Shown: positions 1-10,328 of the stretch, piece by piece
Layout of the letters: each line of letters begins with the position of its first letter
Position numbering within the stretch: position 1 is the stretch's first letter
Assembly (NCBI GenBank): GCA_027924585.1
Contig: BSBM01000140.1
Span: 7,985,001-8,049,000 of the forward strand
Source of the DNA: Larix kaempferi
Lineage: Eukaryota > Streptophyta > Pinopsida > Pinales > Pinaceae
Reading direction: 5' to 3'
Length of the DNA stretch: 64,000 nucleotides
The notes under the pieces: generated by a model
Database searches by the model: none
What the model was told of the DNA's origin: nothing
What the model saw: the letters and a program-made list of their open reading frames with translations, nothing else
Program-made: the position numbers and the translations under genes

Positions 1-144
1 CACCGTGAAGTTAATTGTATTGAGCTTGCTCAAAGGAGGTTGCCCCCTCGAAGTGGCCCATGATCAATATAAAAGTGATTCTGAGTTCTATTATTTCTGA
101 TATCTCATGTATTTGCATTAATTAATTATTGCAGGTTCATCACA
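1..144 (+). repeat. 3' end of the 5' LTR of Gypsy-1
   Basis: This matches the last part of the 3' LTR at 10186-10328 almost base for base, starting at CACCGTGAAGTTAATTG and ending in CA. The primer-binding site follows two bases later. The upstream part of the LTR lies outside the window. Confidence 0.92.
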
Positions 145-146
145 TC

Positions 147-160
147 TGGTATCAAAGCAC
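147..160 (+). promoter_or_regulatory. Primer-binding site of Gypsy-1 (tRNA-iMet type)
   Basis: TGGTATCAAAGCAC lies two bases after the LTR end. The same site in Gypsy-2 reads TGGTATCAGAGCAC, the usual initiator-Met tRNA complement, so this copy carries one substitution. Confidence 0.85.
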
Positions 161-1189
161 TTTCTTGGGCTCGTTGGGTGGAATTTTCGCCAATTTTTAT
201 TTTTTGCGCTGTTGCAAGTTCAGATCTGGGGATAACCCCTATCCACTTAACTATGGGAAGTACTTGGGCATAATCCCTAAAAATCATTGTGAGGACTACC
301 ACAGGAACCCCAAAGTAGCTGGCCCATTGAGAGCACCTGCCAGTGAAAAGGGCAATGACCCCTACCTGATTGACTAGTTCCCACCCGTGAGGTAAACCAA
401 GAGCTGTCGTTTGTGGTAAAGCGGTTATTAGTTTTACCTGAGCCGTGGAGTGAGGGGTACTGCCCCAATACGCAAGCCGTCAGACAACATTGGTGGCCGA
501 GTGAATCCCCTGAACCAATAGGAAGCCGCACATACGTGGGGTCCATATCTATTTTCAGCTGAACTGTTGCCGATCACTTCCACTCCAGATCCAGTCGTTT
601 CATATCTATTCTGAAAGTCGTTTCAGATCTAGTCGTCGTTTCAAATCCAACCATTTTCGATCTCTTCTACGTCGTTGCAGATCGATTTGTTGCGGATCCA
701 TTATGCGCCGATGTTGCCGATCCATATCTAAAAAAGAAAAAAAGAAAAAAAAACATTCCACTATATCTCCCTTGTTTCAACTCTGTTTTCCCTAAAACTT
801 CACTGACATCCCTGCAATCCCATTCTGGATATTTTATTCCTAAAGACCCTATCCCAAATTCCACTTCCCAAGACCATAAATCCCACATTTGTTTATTTTT
901 AGGGTTTGCCATAACTCCTTCAATTTTCACCCAAACGCCTTCAACTTTTGCCATCGTGTTCCTTTCCTAATTCTCCTTCTTTGTCCCTCTCTACCAAATT
1001 TTCTCATTCTTTCACCCCGCTTCTGAAATCCCCATTTTTAGCTTCCCTGTCCATCAGAAAGTGTCCAAAACCTAGTCAAACCCCAATTACCCATCCGCAT
1101 TTTTCCCAAATCCAAATCTTCATTTACTAAATAAGCTTTTGTTTGTGTTTTTCTATCCATTTCAAAAAAAAAAAAAAAAACTCTTTGTT
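161..1189 (+). other. Gypsy-1 untranslated leader
   Basis: This is about 1 kb of non-coding sequence between primer site and gag. It is matched in reverse orientation by 15047-16064 of Gypsy-2. It includes a GA/GT-rich low-complexity stretch with repeated short motifs around 590-720 and a 17-base A run at 1164-1180. Short open frames here are not conserved between the two copies, so I treat them as noise. Confidence 0.75.
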
Positions 1190-2158
1190 GTGGTTGTCAC
1201 CCGCACAGGAGAAAAAACCATGGAGAAAGCACTTGTAGCCATCCAATCCAAACTCCAAGATCTGAATGAAAAATTTCTTAGCCTCCATATTCAGCATTCA
1301 GCCATGAACAATAACTGACAGCGAGAATCTTTTGTAGCCATCGGGTTCTCTTCTTCCAACAATTTTCGTGGGCCGAAGCTTGATTTTCCTCACTTCAATA
1401 GTACTAATCCTACTGGATGGATATACCACGCAGAACAATATTTCAGTCTGCATAATACTTTTGATGTCCAGAAAGTTCCATTTGCATCCTTTCATTTGGA
1501 ATAGGAAGCCCTTCAATGGTACCGTTGGTACATCAAAGCTCATCCCAAGCCAAATTGGACAGATTTTTGCCAACTCCTTTTGCCACGATTTTGTCCTAGT
1601 GCTTTTGATGACTTCACAGGAGCACTCACTAAACTTCACCAAACTGGCACAGTGAGAGAGTATCAGACAGAATTTGAGAAACTCGCCAATCACATAGAAG
1701 GATTTTCTGATGAATTTTACAGGAGTTGTTTTATCAGTGGTCTTAAGGATGAAATCCGGTCAGAGGTTAAAATGTTCTGTCCCAACACAATGATAGAAGA
1801 CATAGGGTTGGCTAAGTTGGCAGAAAACAAACTTGCAGCCCAACAATGCTCCAAACCCACTTTTGTTCCCTTACGAAATATGGGTTCTCAACGACCTCCC
1901 ATCCCGCCAACTCCTCGACCAACTCCTATCAACCATTTGTCTGAAACTGAGATGTAGGCATGCCGAGAAAAAGGGCTTCGTTATAATTATGATGAGAAAT
2001 TCACTCGAAGACATAGATGTGTTCAACAAAAACTCTATCTCTTGGATGTGGATTCTATGCCTGCCTCTGAACTTGGTGAAGAAGCTCTAGATACAGTAGA
2101 TGATTAGGTCAACATTCAACACCCGCCTGTTGACACCCCATCTCAGGATGACCCACCG
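1190..2158 (+). pseudogene. gag: Gypsy-1 gag, decayed
   Basis: This is the capsid/nucleocapsid polyprotein of a Ty3/gypsy element. Gypsy-2 keeps the same reading frame open, which makes the damage here plain. The start codon is GTG at 1190 where Gypsy-2 has ATG. In-frame stops occur at about 1316 (TGA), 1503 (TAG), 1955 (TAG) and 2105 (TAG). The conserved capsid block (HLE, ALQWY, FDDFTGAL, VREYQTEFEKLA, CFISGLKDEIR) is still readable at about 1490-1770. The zinc knuckle at 1959-2020 has lost its second cysteine (YNYDEKF, against YNCDEKF in Gypsy-2). Confidence 0.88.
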
Positions 2159-2620
2159 GTGATCTCTCTCCATGCTGTAACTGGTGTCACAACTCCACAA
2201 ATAATGCAGGTAAGGGGATACTTTAAAAATTTCCCTCTTACCATACTCATTGATTCTGGTAGCACTCATAACTTCATTGACCCTCGGATTGCCAAACAGG
2301 TTGATTTTTTTGTCCATCCTTGCTCCAACTTTGAAGTCATGGTTTCCAATGGGGACACCTTACCTTGCAAGGGGACGTGTCACAATGTGCATATCTCTAT
2401 GGAAGATTATAACCTACGCTCTAACATGTTTTCTTTGTCCTTAGGAAGATGTGATATGGTTTTGGGCATTCAATGGTTACACACACTTGGCCCCATCTTA
2501 TGGCATTTTGCTGAACTTTGGATGCAGTTTTCAGTCAATGGGGAACAACACAAAGTAATGGGATTAAAACCAGGGTCTCTCTACATCATCATTTCACATC
2601 GCCTGGAAAAAAATCCTTAA
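2159..2620 (+). pseudogene. Gypsy-1 aspartic protease segment
   Basis: This is the retroviral-type aspartic protease that follows gag in the same frame. The active-site motif LIDSGSTHNFID is intact near 2248-2283, and the downstream strand VLGIQWLHTLGPILW matches gypsy proteases. The frame closes at 2620 in what would be the PR-RT linker. Gypsy-2 has the same segment with the catalytic motif altered to LIDSSSTHNF. The segment belongs to a dead polyprotein and has no start of its own. Confidence 0.85.
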
Positions 2621-2922
2621 GAAGAATTCACATGGTGTCATCGCTCAGCTCCATTCCATTCAGATGCACCCATCAACGGTCTCCACTACTTCCTTGGATA
2701 GATATGCAGGTGTCTTTGCTGAACTAATGAGCTTGCCGCCTTCAAGAGACCTTTTCGGTAAGAATTTAGTCGCATCTACCTCTCAGCAGGAAATGATGGC
2801 TATTTTGCATGCAGTACAGAAGTGGCAACCATACCTATTAGGGAATTATTTATGCATCAAGACTGATCTCCAAAGTCTGGAAAATTTTCTGGAACAATGG
2901 GTCTCCTCTCCAACACACCTGA
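2621..2922 (+). pseudogene. Gypsy-1 PR-RT linker fused to RNase H remnant
   Basis: The linker (DRYAGVFAELMSLPPSR, about 2697-2747) jumps directly to RNase H sequence (NLVASTSQQEMMAILHAVQKW, then SLENFLEQWVSSPTH). The palm and fingers of reverse transcriptase, normally several hundred residues, are missing. Gypsy-2 has the same join at 13470-13560. The coding stops where Copia-1 inserted at 2923 and resumes at 9154. Confidence 0.82.
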
Positions 2923-3380
2923 TGTTCGGGTACACAGGGTACTACCAAAGGACCAAACACCAAGAGCAACCAATTCACACAAACAGATCACAGATCAACA
3001 CACCGATTTTTTGACATGGTTTAAACCCTCTTGAGGGAAACACTCCATGGCCCCGGCCAAATAGCTTCTATGGGACAATTTACTATGCAAAGAAAGAAAG
3101 TTACAAATGAGTTTCTCATAATCGATCAACTAAACAATGACCCTCCATGCTCTTTAAATAGAGATCATGGACCAATCGGGTGTTAAGCCACAGATCAAGG
3201 TTAGGCATGATCAAAGATAAGTTGAGCCGTCAGATCACTCTATGTCGGGAACATATCATGATCGTCGGATTAAGTATTTACAAATGCATACTAATGCATA
3301 CTAAAGAAACACACTATCCCTAAAGGATATATTACACAAGTTCATCTTAACTAACTCCTAAGTGTCTAAATATCCTAACA
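2923..3380 (-). repeat. Copia-1 3' LTR
   Basis: This is a 458-bp repeat of 8691-9148. On the plus strand it begins TGTTCGGGTACACAGGG and ends ATATCCTAACA. It is flanked by TSD CCTGA on the left and by the polypurine tract on the right. Confidence 0.96.
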
Positions 3381-3476
3381 TCCCCCCTTAAGAACAACTT
3401 GGGATAGGATTGAAGGATTTACAAAAGTGACACTATTAGGAGAAGGAAGGAGGCATTAGAGCCTATCCCCCCTTAA
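3381..3476 (-). promoter_or_regulatory. Copia-1 polypurine tract, present twice
   Basis: On the plus strand TCCCCCCTTAA occurs at 3381-3391, next to the 3' LTR, and again exactly at 3466-3476. On the element's own strand these are G-rich purine runs that prime plus-strand DNA synthesis. Copia-B shows the same doubling. Confidence 0.75.
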
Positions 3477-3504
3477 TGACAAGTTCCTAAACTCCTAACA
3501 TAGA

Positions 3505-4960
3505 TCAAAGTTTAGAAAACTTCACTTCAGTAAGAGACTTGGTGAAGATGTCTACAACTTGATCATCTGTAGGGCAAAAGAGCACTTCAAGAACACGATC
3601 ATGAACAAGATTTCTGATGAAGTGCATATGTAGCTCAATGTGTTTGTTGCATTGATGTAGAACTAGATCTTTGGCAAGCTTGATGGCACTTTGATTGTCG
3701 CACCAAAGTGGAGTAGGTTGCTGTTGCTTGAATCCAAACTCTGAAAGGATCTGTCGAAGCCATAAAGCTTGCTGACTGGCATTAACTGTGGCTCGATATT
3801 CTGCTTATGTTGAAGAAAGAGCAAGAGCTTGTTGTTTCTTACAAGCCCAAGTGATAGGTCCAGATTCCAGACTGAAAACATAACCTGCAGTAGACTTTCG
3901 ATCATCAGGATCGCTGGCCTAATCTGAATCAGTGAAACCAACCAACAAAGGTTCCCCCCCTGTACTGTAATGAATCCCAAACTAAACTGTACCTCAAATA
4001 TATCGAAGTATTCTTTTAGCTGCTTTCCAGTGACTTTCATGAGGTGTTTGCATATAACGGGAAACACGACCAATGACAAAGGAAAGGTCAAGACGAGAAT
4101 GAGTCAAGTATAAGAGGCTACCAACAAGCTGACGATACAAGGTGGCATCAACTTCAGTTGAAGTACAGGTGGCAGAAAGTTTGACTCTAGACTGGAAGGG
4201 AGAAGGGGCTGGTGTACAATCTTCCATGTGAAAGTGACGAAGAAGGTCACAAGCATACTTAGACTGAAAAAGAAAGATTCCTTCTTTGGTTTGCAGGACT
4301 TGGAGACCAAGAAAATAATGCAAATGTCCTAAGTCTAACATTTCAAAATTTTGTTTAAGACTGGATTTCACATGGGTTATAAGATTAGGGTCACTACCAG
4401 TAAGAATAAGGTCATCAACATATAGAACAAGTATGATGAGATGGTTTCCTACTTTCTTGGTATAGACATTGGGGTCAAAATGGCATCTAGAAAAACTAGT
4501 GTCAAGGAGAAAGTTATCCATTTTGGCATACCAAGCTCTAGGAGCTTGCTTAAGGCCATATAAGGATTTCTTAAGGTGGCAGACAAGGCTAGAGTTATTT
4601 TGAACATATCCAGGAGGTTGTTCCATGTAAATTTCCTCCTATAAATCACCATGTAAGAAGGCAGACTTGACATCCATTTGATGGACTTTCCAGTTATGTA
4701 AGGCTGAAAGGGAAAGAACAAGGCGGATGGAGTTCATTTTTGCGACGGGAGAAAAGGTTTCATGTAGTCAATCCCTTCAACTTGGGAAAAACCTTTGGCA
4801 ACTAGCCTTGCCTTAAGTCTTTCAAAACTTCCATTTGATGCATACTTAGTTCTGTAGACCCATTTACATATGACAAGTTTTCTTCCTTTTGGAAGAGGTA
4901 CAAGATCCCAAGTATCGTTCGCCATTAAGGAATGATATTCTTCATCCATGGCTGCATCCT
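3505..4960 (-). pseudogene. Copia-1 reverse transcriptase and RNase H, broken
   Basis: From 5' to 3' on the minus strand: RT start (NDTWDLVPLPKGRKLVICKW) near 4900, the RT active site LYVDDLILTGS at about 4385-4415, LKKSLYGLKQAPRAWYAKMD at about 4515-4575, then RNase H with FTDSD near 3910 and CDNQSAIK near 3690. The reading is cut by frameshifts around 4630-4740 and by stops at about 3993 and in the RNase H segment. Lengths between motifs match Copia-B pol, so this is a decayed full domain set with no large deletion. Confidence 0.88.
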
Positions 4961-6344
4961 AATTTGGATTCCCTAAAGTTTTTGCAAAAGTTTCTGGATC
5001 ATGATGCTTGGAAACTTGAGCCAAAAGAGAAGAGGCCCACTGAAACTGAGAACGTGTTCGACGTCGATCTCTAGGATCACCGGCAAGATCACCAGTTGCT
5101 TCACATCTTGAACGGACCCATTGAGGAATCACTTGTGTTGGTGCAACTAGAGGAACATGAGTAGGCAGAGGTGGATTTTCATCCTCACTGTCATCATCAA
5201 AAACTGGAGTTGGAAACCTGTCAAGGAAGTTGGAAGAAGAAGAAGAAGGCACAAACGCCGAATCAGGCTCGCAGGCCAAAGATGGCACAATCGCCGAGTT
5301 AGGCTCGTAGGCCAAGAGATTTTCATCAAATTTAACATCTCTTCTAATGATTATATCATGAGAATGTGGTTGAAGAAGTATATAACCTTTTACATCTTCA
5401 GAATATCCAACAAATATGCACTTTTCACTTTTAGGCTGCAATGCTTTCCGTTTTTCATCCGAAATGTGAGCCTATGCTTCACCACCAAACACACGGAAGT
5501 GACTTACATCAAGCTTAGTTTTACTCCTTGCTTCTTCCAGTGTTATACCTTGTAATGCTTTAGTGGGGGTGCGATTAACTATGTAATTTGCACAATTAAT
5601 GGCTTCAACCCAAAATTGAAGACTTAGTCCCTTAGATTGGATCATACAATTAGTCATTTCTTTTAAAGTGTGGTTCTTTCACTCAGCTACACCATTTTGT
5701 TGTGGTGTATATGGAACAATGTGCTATTGTTAGATGCCTTGTTCAGTGCAGAAAGTAGTGAACTTTTTGTTAACATATTCTCCTCCATTGTCAGATCTTA
5801 ACTTAATAATTTGATGACCAGATTGTTTTTCAACAAGGGCCTTGTAGGCCAAGAACATGTTAAATAATTCACTCTTAAGTTTTAGGAAATAAACCCAAGT
5901 GAATCTGGTGTAATCATCAATGAAAGTTAGGAAATATTTGAAACCAGAAAAGGAAGCAGATGGAAGAGGACCACACAAGTCACTATGCACAAGCTCCAAG
6001 GGAACCGAGGCGTGCCAAGAGGCACGTTTGTCAAAACTGTCCCGATGATGTTTTCCGAGTACACAACTGGAACAAACACCATCCCTGCAAGATACCATCA
6101 GAAGACCTGTCACCATATTGTCTTTACATAGTTGTTGCAATGAGCGATAATTTAAGTGACCAAATCGCTCATGCCAAAGTTTGCTCAAGTTATCACTATA
6201 AGCAACAAAAACTAAAGGGAAAGGTGATGACCCAAAGTTGTTAAACTTGTACAACCTGGTAATATCATCAACAATTCTGGTAGCTAGGACCTGTTGAGGA
6301 TCTTTAAAATCCTTGATTACAACTTGGTGAGGTGTAAAGGTCAC
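4961..6344 (-). pseudogene. Copia-1 integrase and linker, broken
   Basis: The zinc-binding part is visible (WHERFGHLNYRSLQQL, then CSSCVLGKH) at about 6070-6180. The catalytic core follows with HSDLCGPL and RSDNGGEYV. A stop at 5730 separates these from PQQNGVAE*KN at about 5690-5725, which carries the catalytic Glu and a second stop. The GKGY-type end (RVFGGEA, KCIFVGYSEDVKGY) runs to about 5380. A Ser-rich acidic linker to RT follows, to 4961. Confidence 0.87.
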
Positions 6345-6380
6345 AGTTTTACCTTCACCAGAATGAGTGATCTGATAGAC

Positions 6381-6908
6381 TCATAACAAATTGCAGGAAA
6401 TTCTTGGAACACATAGTACATCACTAAAATGACCATTATCTACTGGAACTTTTCCAACTCCTACAACACTTAGAGATCTATCATCACCAACAAATATTTG
6501 TTTGGTGTCACATTCATGCATAGTAGAAAAGATGGATTGATCCTTATCCATATGATAAGATGCTCCAGAATCAATGAGCCATTCATTTGAAGTAGAAGAA
6601 GAAGATGCATTATAAGAATAACCAGAAGCACAAAGTGCATGTCCATGAGAGGCAGATTCTGAAGGAAAATCTAGGCTGATGTGGTGCTTCTTCATTGTTG
6701 CTTCCAAGGATGCCATCTTCTTGAAACACTTAGATTCATCATGATTATCCTTCCCACAATAGTTGTAATGACGCTCAGTCTTCTTGCCTTTTGGCTTGGA
6801 TCTTTTGTCATTTTTTAAAGAAGGAGCTGACTGAGAGGGTTTTGGACCCTTGTTTGACTTATTATTGCGAAAATTTTGTTTCTTGGGAGGCTTGGACTTT
6901 TCTTTCTG
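6381..6908 (-). pseudogene. Copia-1 nucleocapsid zinc knuckle and protease
   Basis: The 6717-6908 segment is Lys-rich and ends in a knuckle HYNYCGKDNHDESKC, in which the first cysteine has become tyrosine. The protease at 6381-6716 keeps the active-site motif WLIDSGASYHM and the downstream VLCVPRISCNLL block. A stop at 6381 and one at 6909 isolate this segment from integrase and gag. Confidence 0.83.
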
Positions 6909-7541
6909 TTAGGATAATAAGGATTTCCCAGATGTATCTACATTGTTGATTATTCCAAGATGAATGAGTTTATCCTGCTCTCTAATCAAGGAATCACAAA
7001 AGGATTCAAGACTAGGCTCTTGATAGCTAGCTGCATTCAAGGATTCTTTCATGGAGTAAAATGTAGATACAAAAACAGAATATGCAGGTCCAAGTTTGGA
7101 AAGAATATGATAAATGCATTGTTTGTCTTCTCTCTTAATCTTACATTCTACACATACGAGTTTAAGAGTTTTGTACTTAGATAAATAATCTTGAAAGCAT
7201 GAAAAGTCACTTGGATTTAAAGAAATCAACTCATTTTCAAGTTGGTGACCTCGAATTTCATTATGTTTACCAAACACAGATTCCAACTTGTCCCAAGCAG
7301 CACCAGGTTCATCAATTCTAGATATGTGGAATCGCAAATCAGTAGAGATTGACATCCCAATCAATCCACGAGCTTCGTCACATCTATTTGCCCATTTTAT
7401 TTTCTTATCATCATCAGTGGGTTCTATTTCTTTCCCTGAGGTAATTATGAAAAGTCCCCTACTTCGTAGAACATCTTCCATATGAGATTTCCATAAGAAA
7501 TAGTTGGAACTGTTAAGTAGAATATCACAGGGGGCGGCCAT
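6909..7541 (-). pseudogene. gag: Copia-1 gag capsid ORF, 210 codons
   Basis: This is the copia capsid protein. It starts at ATG 7541 (MAAPCDILLNSSNYFLWKSHM) and is open to a stop at 6909. The block FGKHNEIRGHQLENELISLN matches Copia-B gag (FGKQDELRAFQLENELIGLN), and both have the later ILSKLG.*YSVFVSTF block. The stop falls before the nucleocapsid part, so a functional gag is not made. The capsid itself is complete. Confidence 0.86.
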
Positions 7542-8678
7542 ATTTGTAAATTAATGGTTGTAAAAGCAGAAACCAATAGTCTGGATGTGAAGAGCTCGGA
7601 AAAATAGGCGGTTTAAAAAAAAAGGCACTGAAAAACTGACTCTGTATGATGAAGTTATGCCTGAACAAAGAAACTGTTGAAGATGTCCCCAATAGTGACG
7701 TGGCAGCTAGAGAATGTCCAACAAAAAAAAAGAACCCCCCTCTTCCCAAGATGAACCTTTTGACAATCACTTTACAAGAATGTTGCTTTGAGTGAACCAC
7801 TTTTGTAAAATAAGTGATTTCATTTTTACAATGATATTACTTTTAAATAGTGCAACAATAAAAAAGAACTTAAGTGACTCACTTGTATTTTTATTTTTTA
7901 TTATTTAAGTGAGATGCACTTTTACAATAAAGTAACTTGAAAATAGAAATTGCATGCACTTTTTCTTTTAAAAGTAACTTCCTAAGACTTTAACTCAAGA
8001 CCTAATAAAGAATAAAGCAACTTTGAACCAAGTGAGCTAGATTAAAAGGTATGTAAAATATGGGAATGAGGAAGGGTTTTTTTTTTTTTTTTTTACTCTT
8101 CTTGCTCGATTTGCATGCTTGCCCTTTTTTCCACAGAACACACCACAAATCGAAAAAAAAATAAGTTTTCCACACTTCTGGAGTTAGATCTCGTTAGCTT
8201 GCCCAGAAAGTCTACGTTTTCTCTCTGTTTCTGATTTGCCGAGATCGCGCAAGGTGCACGACAAAGAGCATACGCAGCCGAGAAAAACCCTTTCCTTTTC
8301 TATTTCTGATTTGCTGAGATCGCTCAAGGTGCATGACAAAGAGCATATGCAAACGGGAAAGCAACAATCCGAACCCAAAAAAATATAACAGTAAAAAATA
8401 ATAAAATATGAGATTTTTTCTTTTAAAAACAGAAAATAAAAAAATGCGTTATTGTAGCATTATACCTTCAGATCTGATGAAATACGCATTTCTGGAGCAA
8501 CCGGAAACCATTTTCGATCAAACAAAAACTATTTCCCAATGGAAACGATGCTCCAGATGCAATGGAACACCTCCCATAGCCCAAAAATGCACAGAAATAC
8601 CAGAACCAGAAACCCTTTCGAGTTTCGGCAATAACAGTTCAAGATGTAGATCATAACTGGAAGCGGCTCTTCATAAAA
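7542..8678 (-). other. Copia-1 leader with internal duplication
   Basis: This is about 1.1 kb between primer site and gag with no credible gene. It contains an 18-base T run (8077-8094) and a 75-bp tandem duplication (copies starting at 8228 and 8303, sharing GATTTGC.GAGATCGC and GACAAAGAGCAT). At 7790-7950 there are several repeats of AAGTGA/TCACTT, which could be a small decayed insertion. Confidence 0.6.
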
Positions 8679-8690
8679 GCTCTGATACCA
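8679..8690 (-). promoter_or_regulatory. Copia-1 primer-binding site (tRNA-iMet)
   Basis: On the minus strand TGGTATCAGAGC directly abuts the 5' LTR end. This is the canonical plant initiator-Met primer site. Confidence 0.92.
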
Positions 8691-9148
8691 TGTTCGGGTA
8701 CACAGGGTACTACCAAAGGACCGAACACCAAGAGTAACCACTTCACACAAACAGATCACAGATCAACACACCAATGTTTTGACGTGGTTTAAACTCTCTT
8801 GAGGGAAACACTCCACGGCCACGACCAAATAGCTTCTACAAGACAATTTATTATGCAAAGAAAGAAAGTTACAAATGAGCTTCTCATAATCGATCAATTA
8901 AACAATGACCCTCCATTCTCTTTAAATAGAGATCATGGACCAATCGGGTGTTAAGCCATGAATCAAGGTTAGGTATGATCTAAGAGAAGTTAAGCCATCA
9001 GATCACTCTATGTCGGGAACATATCGTGACCGTCGGATTAAGTATTTACAATTGCATGCTAATGCATACTAAAGAAACACACTATCCCTAACGGATATAT
9101 TACACAAGTTGATCTTAACTAACTCTTAAGTTTCTAAATATCCTAACA
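8691..9148 (-). repeat. Copia-1 5' LTR
   Basis: This 458-bp LTR is directly preceded on the plus strand by the reverse complement of the primer site. Many of its differences from the 3' LTR are C/T or G/A transitions. Confidence 0.96.
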
Positions 9149-9153
9149 CCTGA

Positions 9154-9933
9154 AATGGGTTATCCCTATGCAATCACTTACACGAAGGGTAAGGACAATA
9201 TGGTGGCAGATGCTCCTTCTCGCACAATTGATGACCCAATTTCTCTTACATCTCTTTCTCTGCTTGTTCCAAATTGGTTGCAATATGTTCAACAGGGCTA
9301 TCTCTTCTATAAACTCCATGCTTCTTCATCAGCAGGGCACTCTGGGTTCTTCAAAATATACGACTCGGAACAATATAACTTCTTTTGGCAGGGACTGAAA
9401 ATGACAATTCAACAGATGGTGGCTGACTGTAATACTTTCTAGGTCAACAAGGGTGAAATGAAACTCCTTTCGAGATTTCTCAAACCCTTTCCCATCCCTA
9501 CACAACTTTGGCCAACTATTTCTATGGATTTCCTAGCAGCGCTCTGGTGGTACAATACCACATCTCAAAGGACACCATATGAAGCAGTCTATGGACAGAC
9601 ACCGCCAGTTCTTCTTCCATACACCCTTAGCAGCTCCCCAGTTTAGGAAATTGACTCAGTTCTTCGAAACCCGCGATTAGATTCTTCTCATTCTACAGGA
9701 CAATCTTCACATGGCCAGAATTCGCCTGAAACAACAAGCCAATCAGCACCATTCTAAGCGCATTTTCCACACAGCTGATAGGGTTCTTCTTCGTCTACAG
9801 CCTTCCAAGCAATCCTCCTTGACACTCCAAAGGCATTAGTGGCCCGAAATGCAACCCCAGGATGCTATTGGGGAACCACTCCTTCAGATTCTGTAGCAAT
9901 TTCTCCAACCAAAGCTTTGAGGACAAAGCTTTT
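9154..9933 (+). pseudogene. Gypsy-1 RNase H end and integrase remnants
   Basis: Coding resumes right of Copia-1 with TYTKGKDNMVADAPSRT (RNase H end) and the integrase zinc region (SSAGHSGFFKIY, near 9330-9360). It then jumps from TQLWPTISMDFLAAL to WWYNTTSQRTPYEAVYGQTPP at about 9540. This means that most of the integrase catalytic core is deleted. The C-terminal part MARIRLKQQANQ is near 9711-9746. Confidence 0.83.
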
Positions 9934-9949
9934 TTTAAGGGAGAGGGGA
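9934..9949 (+). promoter_or_regulatory. Gypsy-1 polypurine tract
   Basis: AAGGGAGAGGGGA directly precedes the TGTTAGGAACC start of the 3' LTR. The same tract lies next to the 3' LTR in Gypsy-2 (12742-12755, reverse complement). Confidence 0.85.
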
Positions 9950-10328
9950 TGTTAGGAACCCATGTCAACCCTTCTCTTTACTATGTTAGTATATTGTTGT
10001 TGTATGCATAAAGTTGTTCCGTAGTATTTGTTGATCCATAGTTTATATTAGCCCATAGTATTGACTCATAGTATTGGACGCATATGCTTTGTAAGTCGTC
10101 CCGTAGTATTATATGTCCCATGGTTTTGATTCATAGTATTGGGCATAGACTTAGTATATAAGTGTGTGTTGAGGTCATTGAAGGCACCGTGAAGTTAATT
10201 GTATTGAGCTTTCTCAAAGAAGGTTTCCCCCTCGAAGTGGTCCGTGATAAATATAAAAGTGATTCTGAGTTCTATTATTTATGATATCTCGTATATTTGC
10301 ATTAATTAATTATTGCAGGTTCATCACA
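9950..10328 (+). repeat. Gypsy-1 3' LTR
   Basis: This 379-bp LTR starts TGTTAGGAACCCATG and ends GGTTCATCACA. It resembles the 405-bp Gypsy-2 LTRs but is shorter and rearranged around 10010-10150, where ATAGTATTG/GTAGTATT repeats occur. The next five bases (TGCAC) would be the right TSD, but its partner is off-window. Confidence 0.93.
10155..10162 (+). promoter_or_regulatory. TATA box in Gypsy-1 LTR
   Basis: TATATAAG sits in the LTR about 30 bp upstream of CACCGTGAAG. The same box is kept in both Gypsy-2 LTRs (plus-strand CTTATATA), which supports it as the family's promoter. The transcription start has not been mapped. Confidence 0.6.

Larger units (their letters stand above)
2923..9148 (-). 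mobile_element. Copia-1, complete but decayed Ty1/copia element nested in Gypsy-1
   Basis: The element is 6226 bp with two 458-bp LTRs in TG...CA form and a perfect 5-bp target duplication CCTGA (2918-2922 and 9149-9153). The minus-strand order is primer site, leader, gag, zinc knuckle, protease, integrase, RT, RNase H, polypurine tract, the copia arrangement. I count about 33 differences between the LTRs (about 7%), so it is clearly older than Copia-B. Its gag and pol resemble Copia-B throughout, so the two belong to related families. Confidence 0.96.
1..10328 (+). mobile_element. Gypsy-1, Ty3/gypsy LTR retrotransposon, 5' truncated by window edge, split by Copia-1
   Basis: The element runs from the tail of a 5' LTR (1-144) to a complete 3' LTR (9950-10328). 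Both LTRs end in the same sequence, GCAGGTTCATCACA. The order between them is primer site, leader, gag, aspartic protease, then an RNase H remnant, the nested Copia-1, integrase remnants and a polypurine tract. The catalytic part of reverse transcriptase is absent. Many nonsense codons interrupt the frames. The post-integrase residues (MARIRLKQQANQH) resemble the C-terminal integrase region of chromovirus-type elements, but no chromodomain is visible. Gypsy-2 at 12337-16483 is a second copy of this family. The left TSD is off-window. Confidence 0.92.

Noticed and set aside
5157-5555. Plus-strand frame of 132 codons across Copia-1 integrase
   Set aside because: It is the complement of the integrase/RT linker and has no motif of its own.
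7790-7950. MITE with AAGTGA inverted repeats in the Copia-1 leader
   Set aside because: The repeats are short and numerous, without consistent ends or a target duplication.
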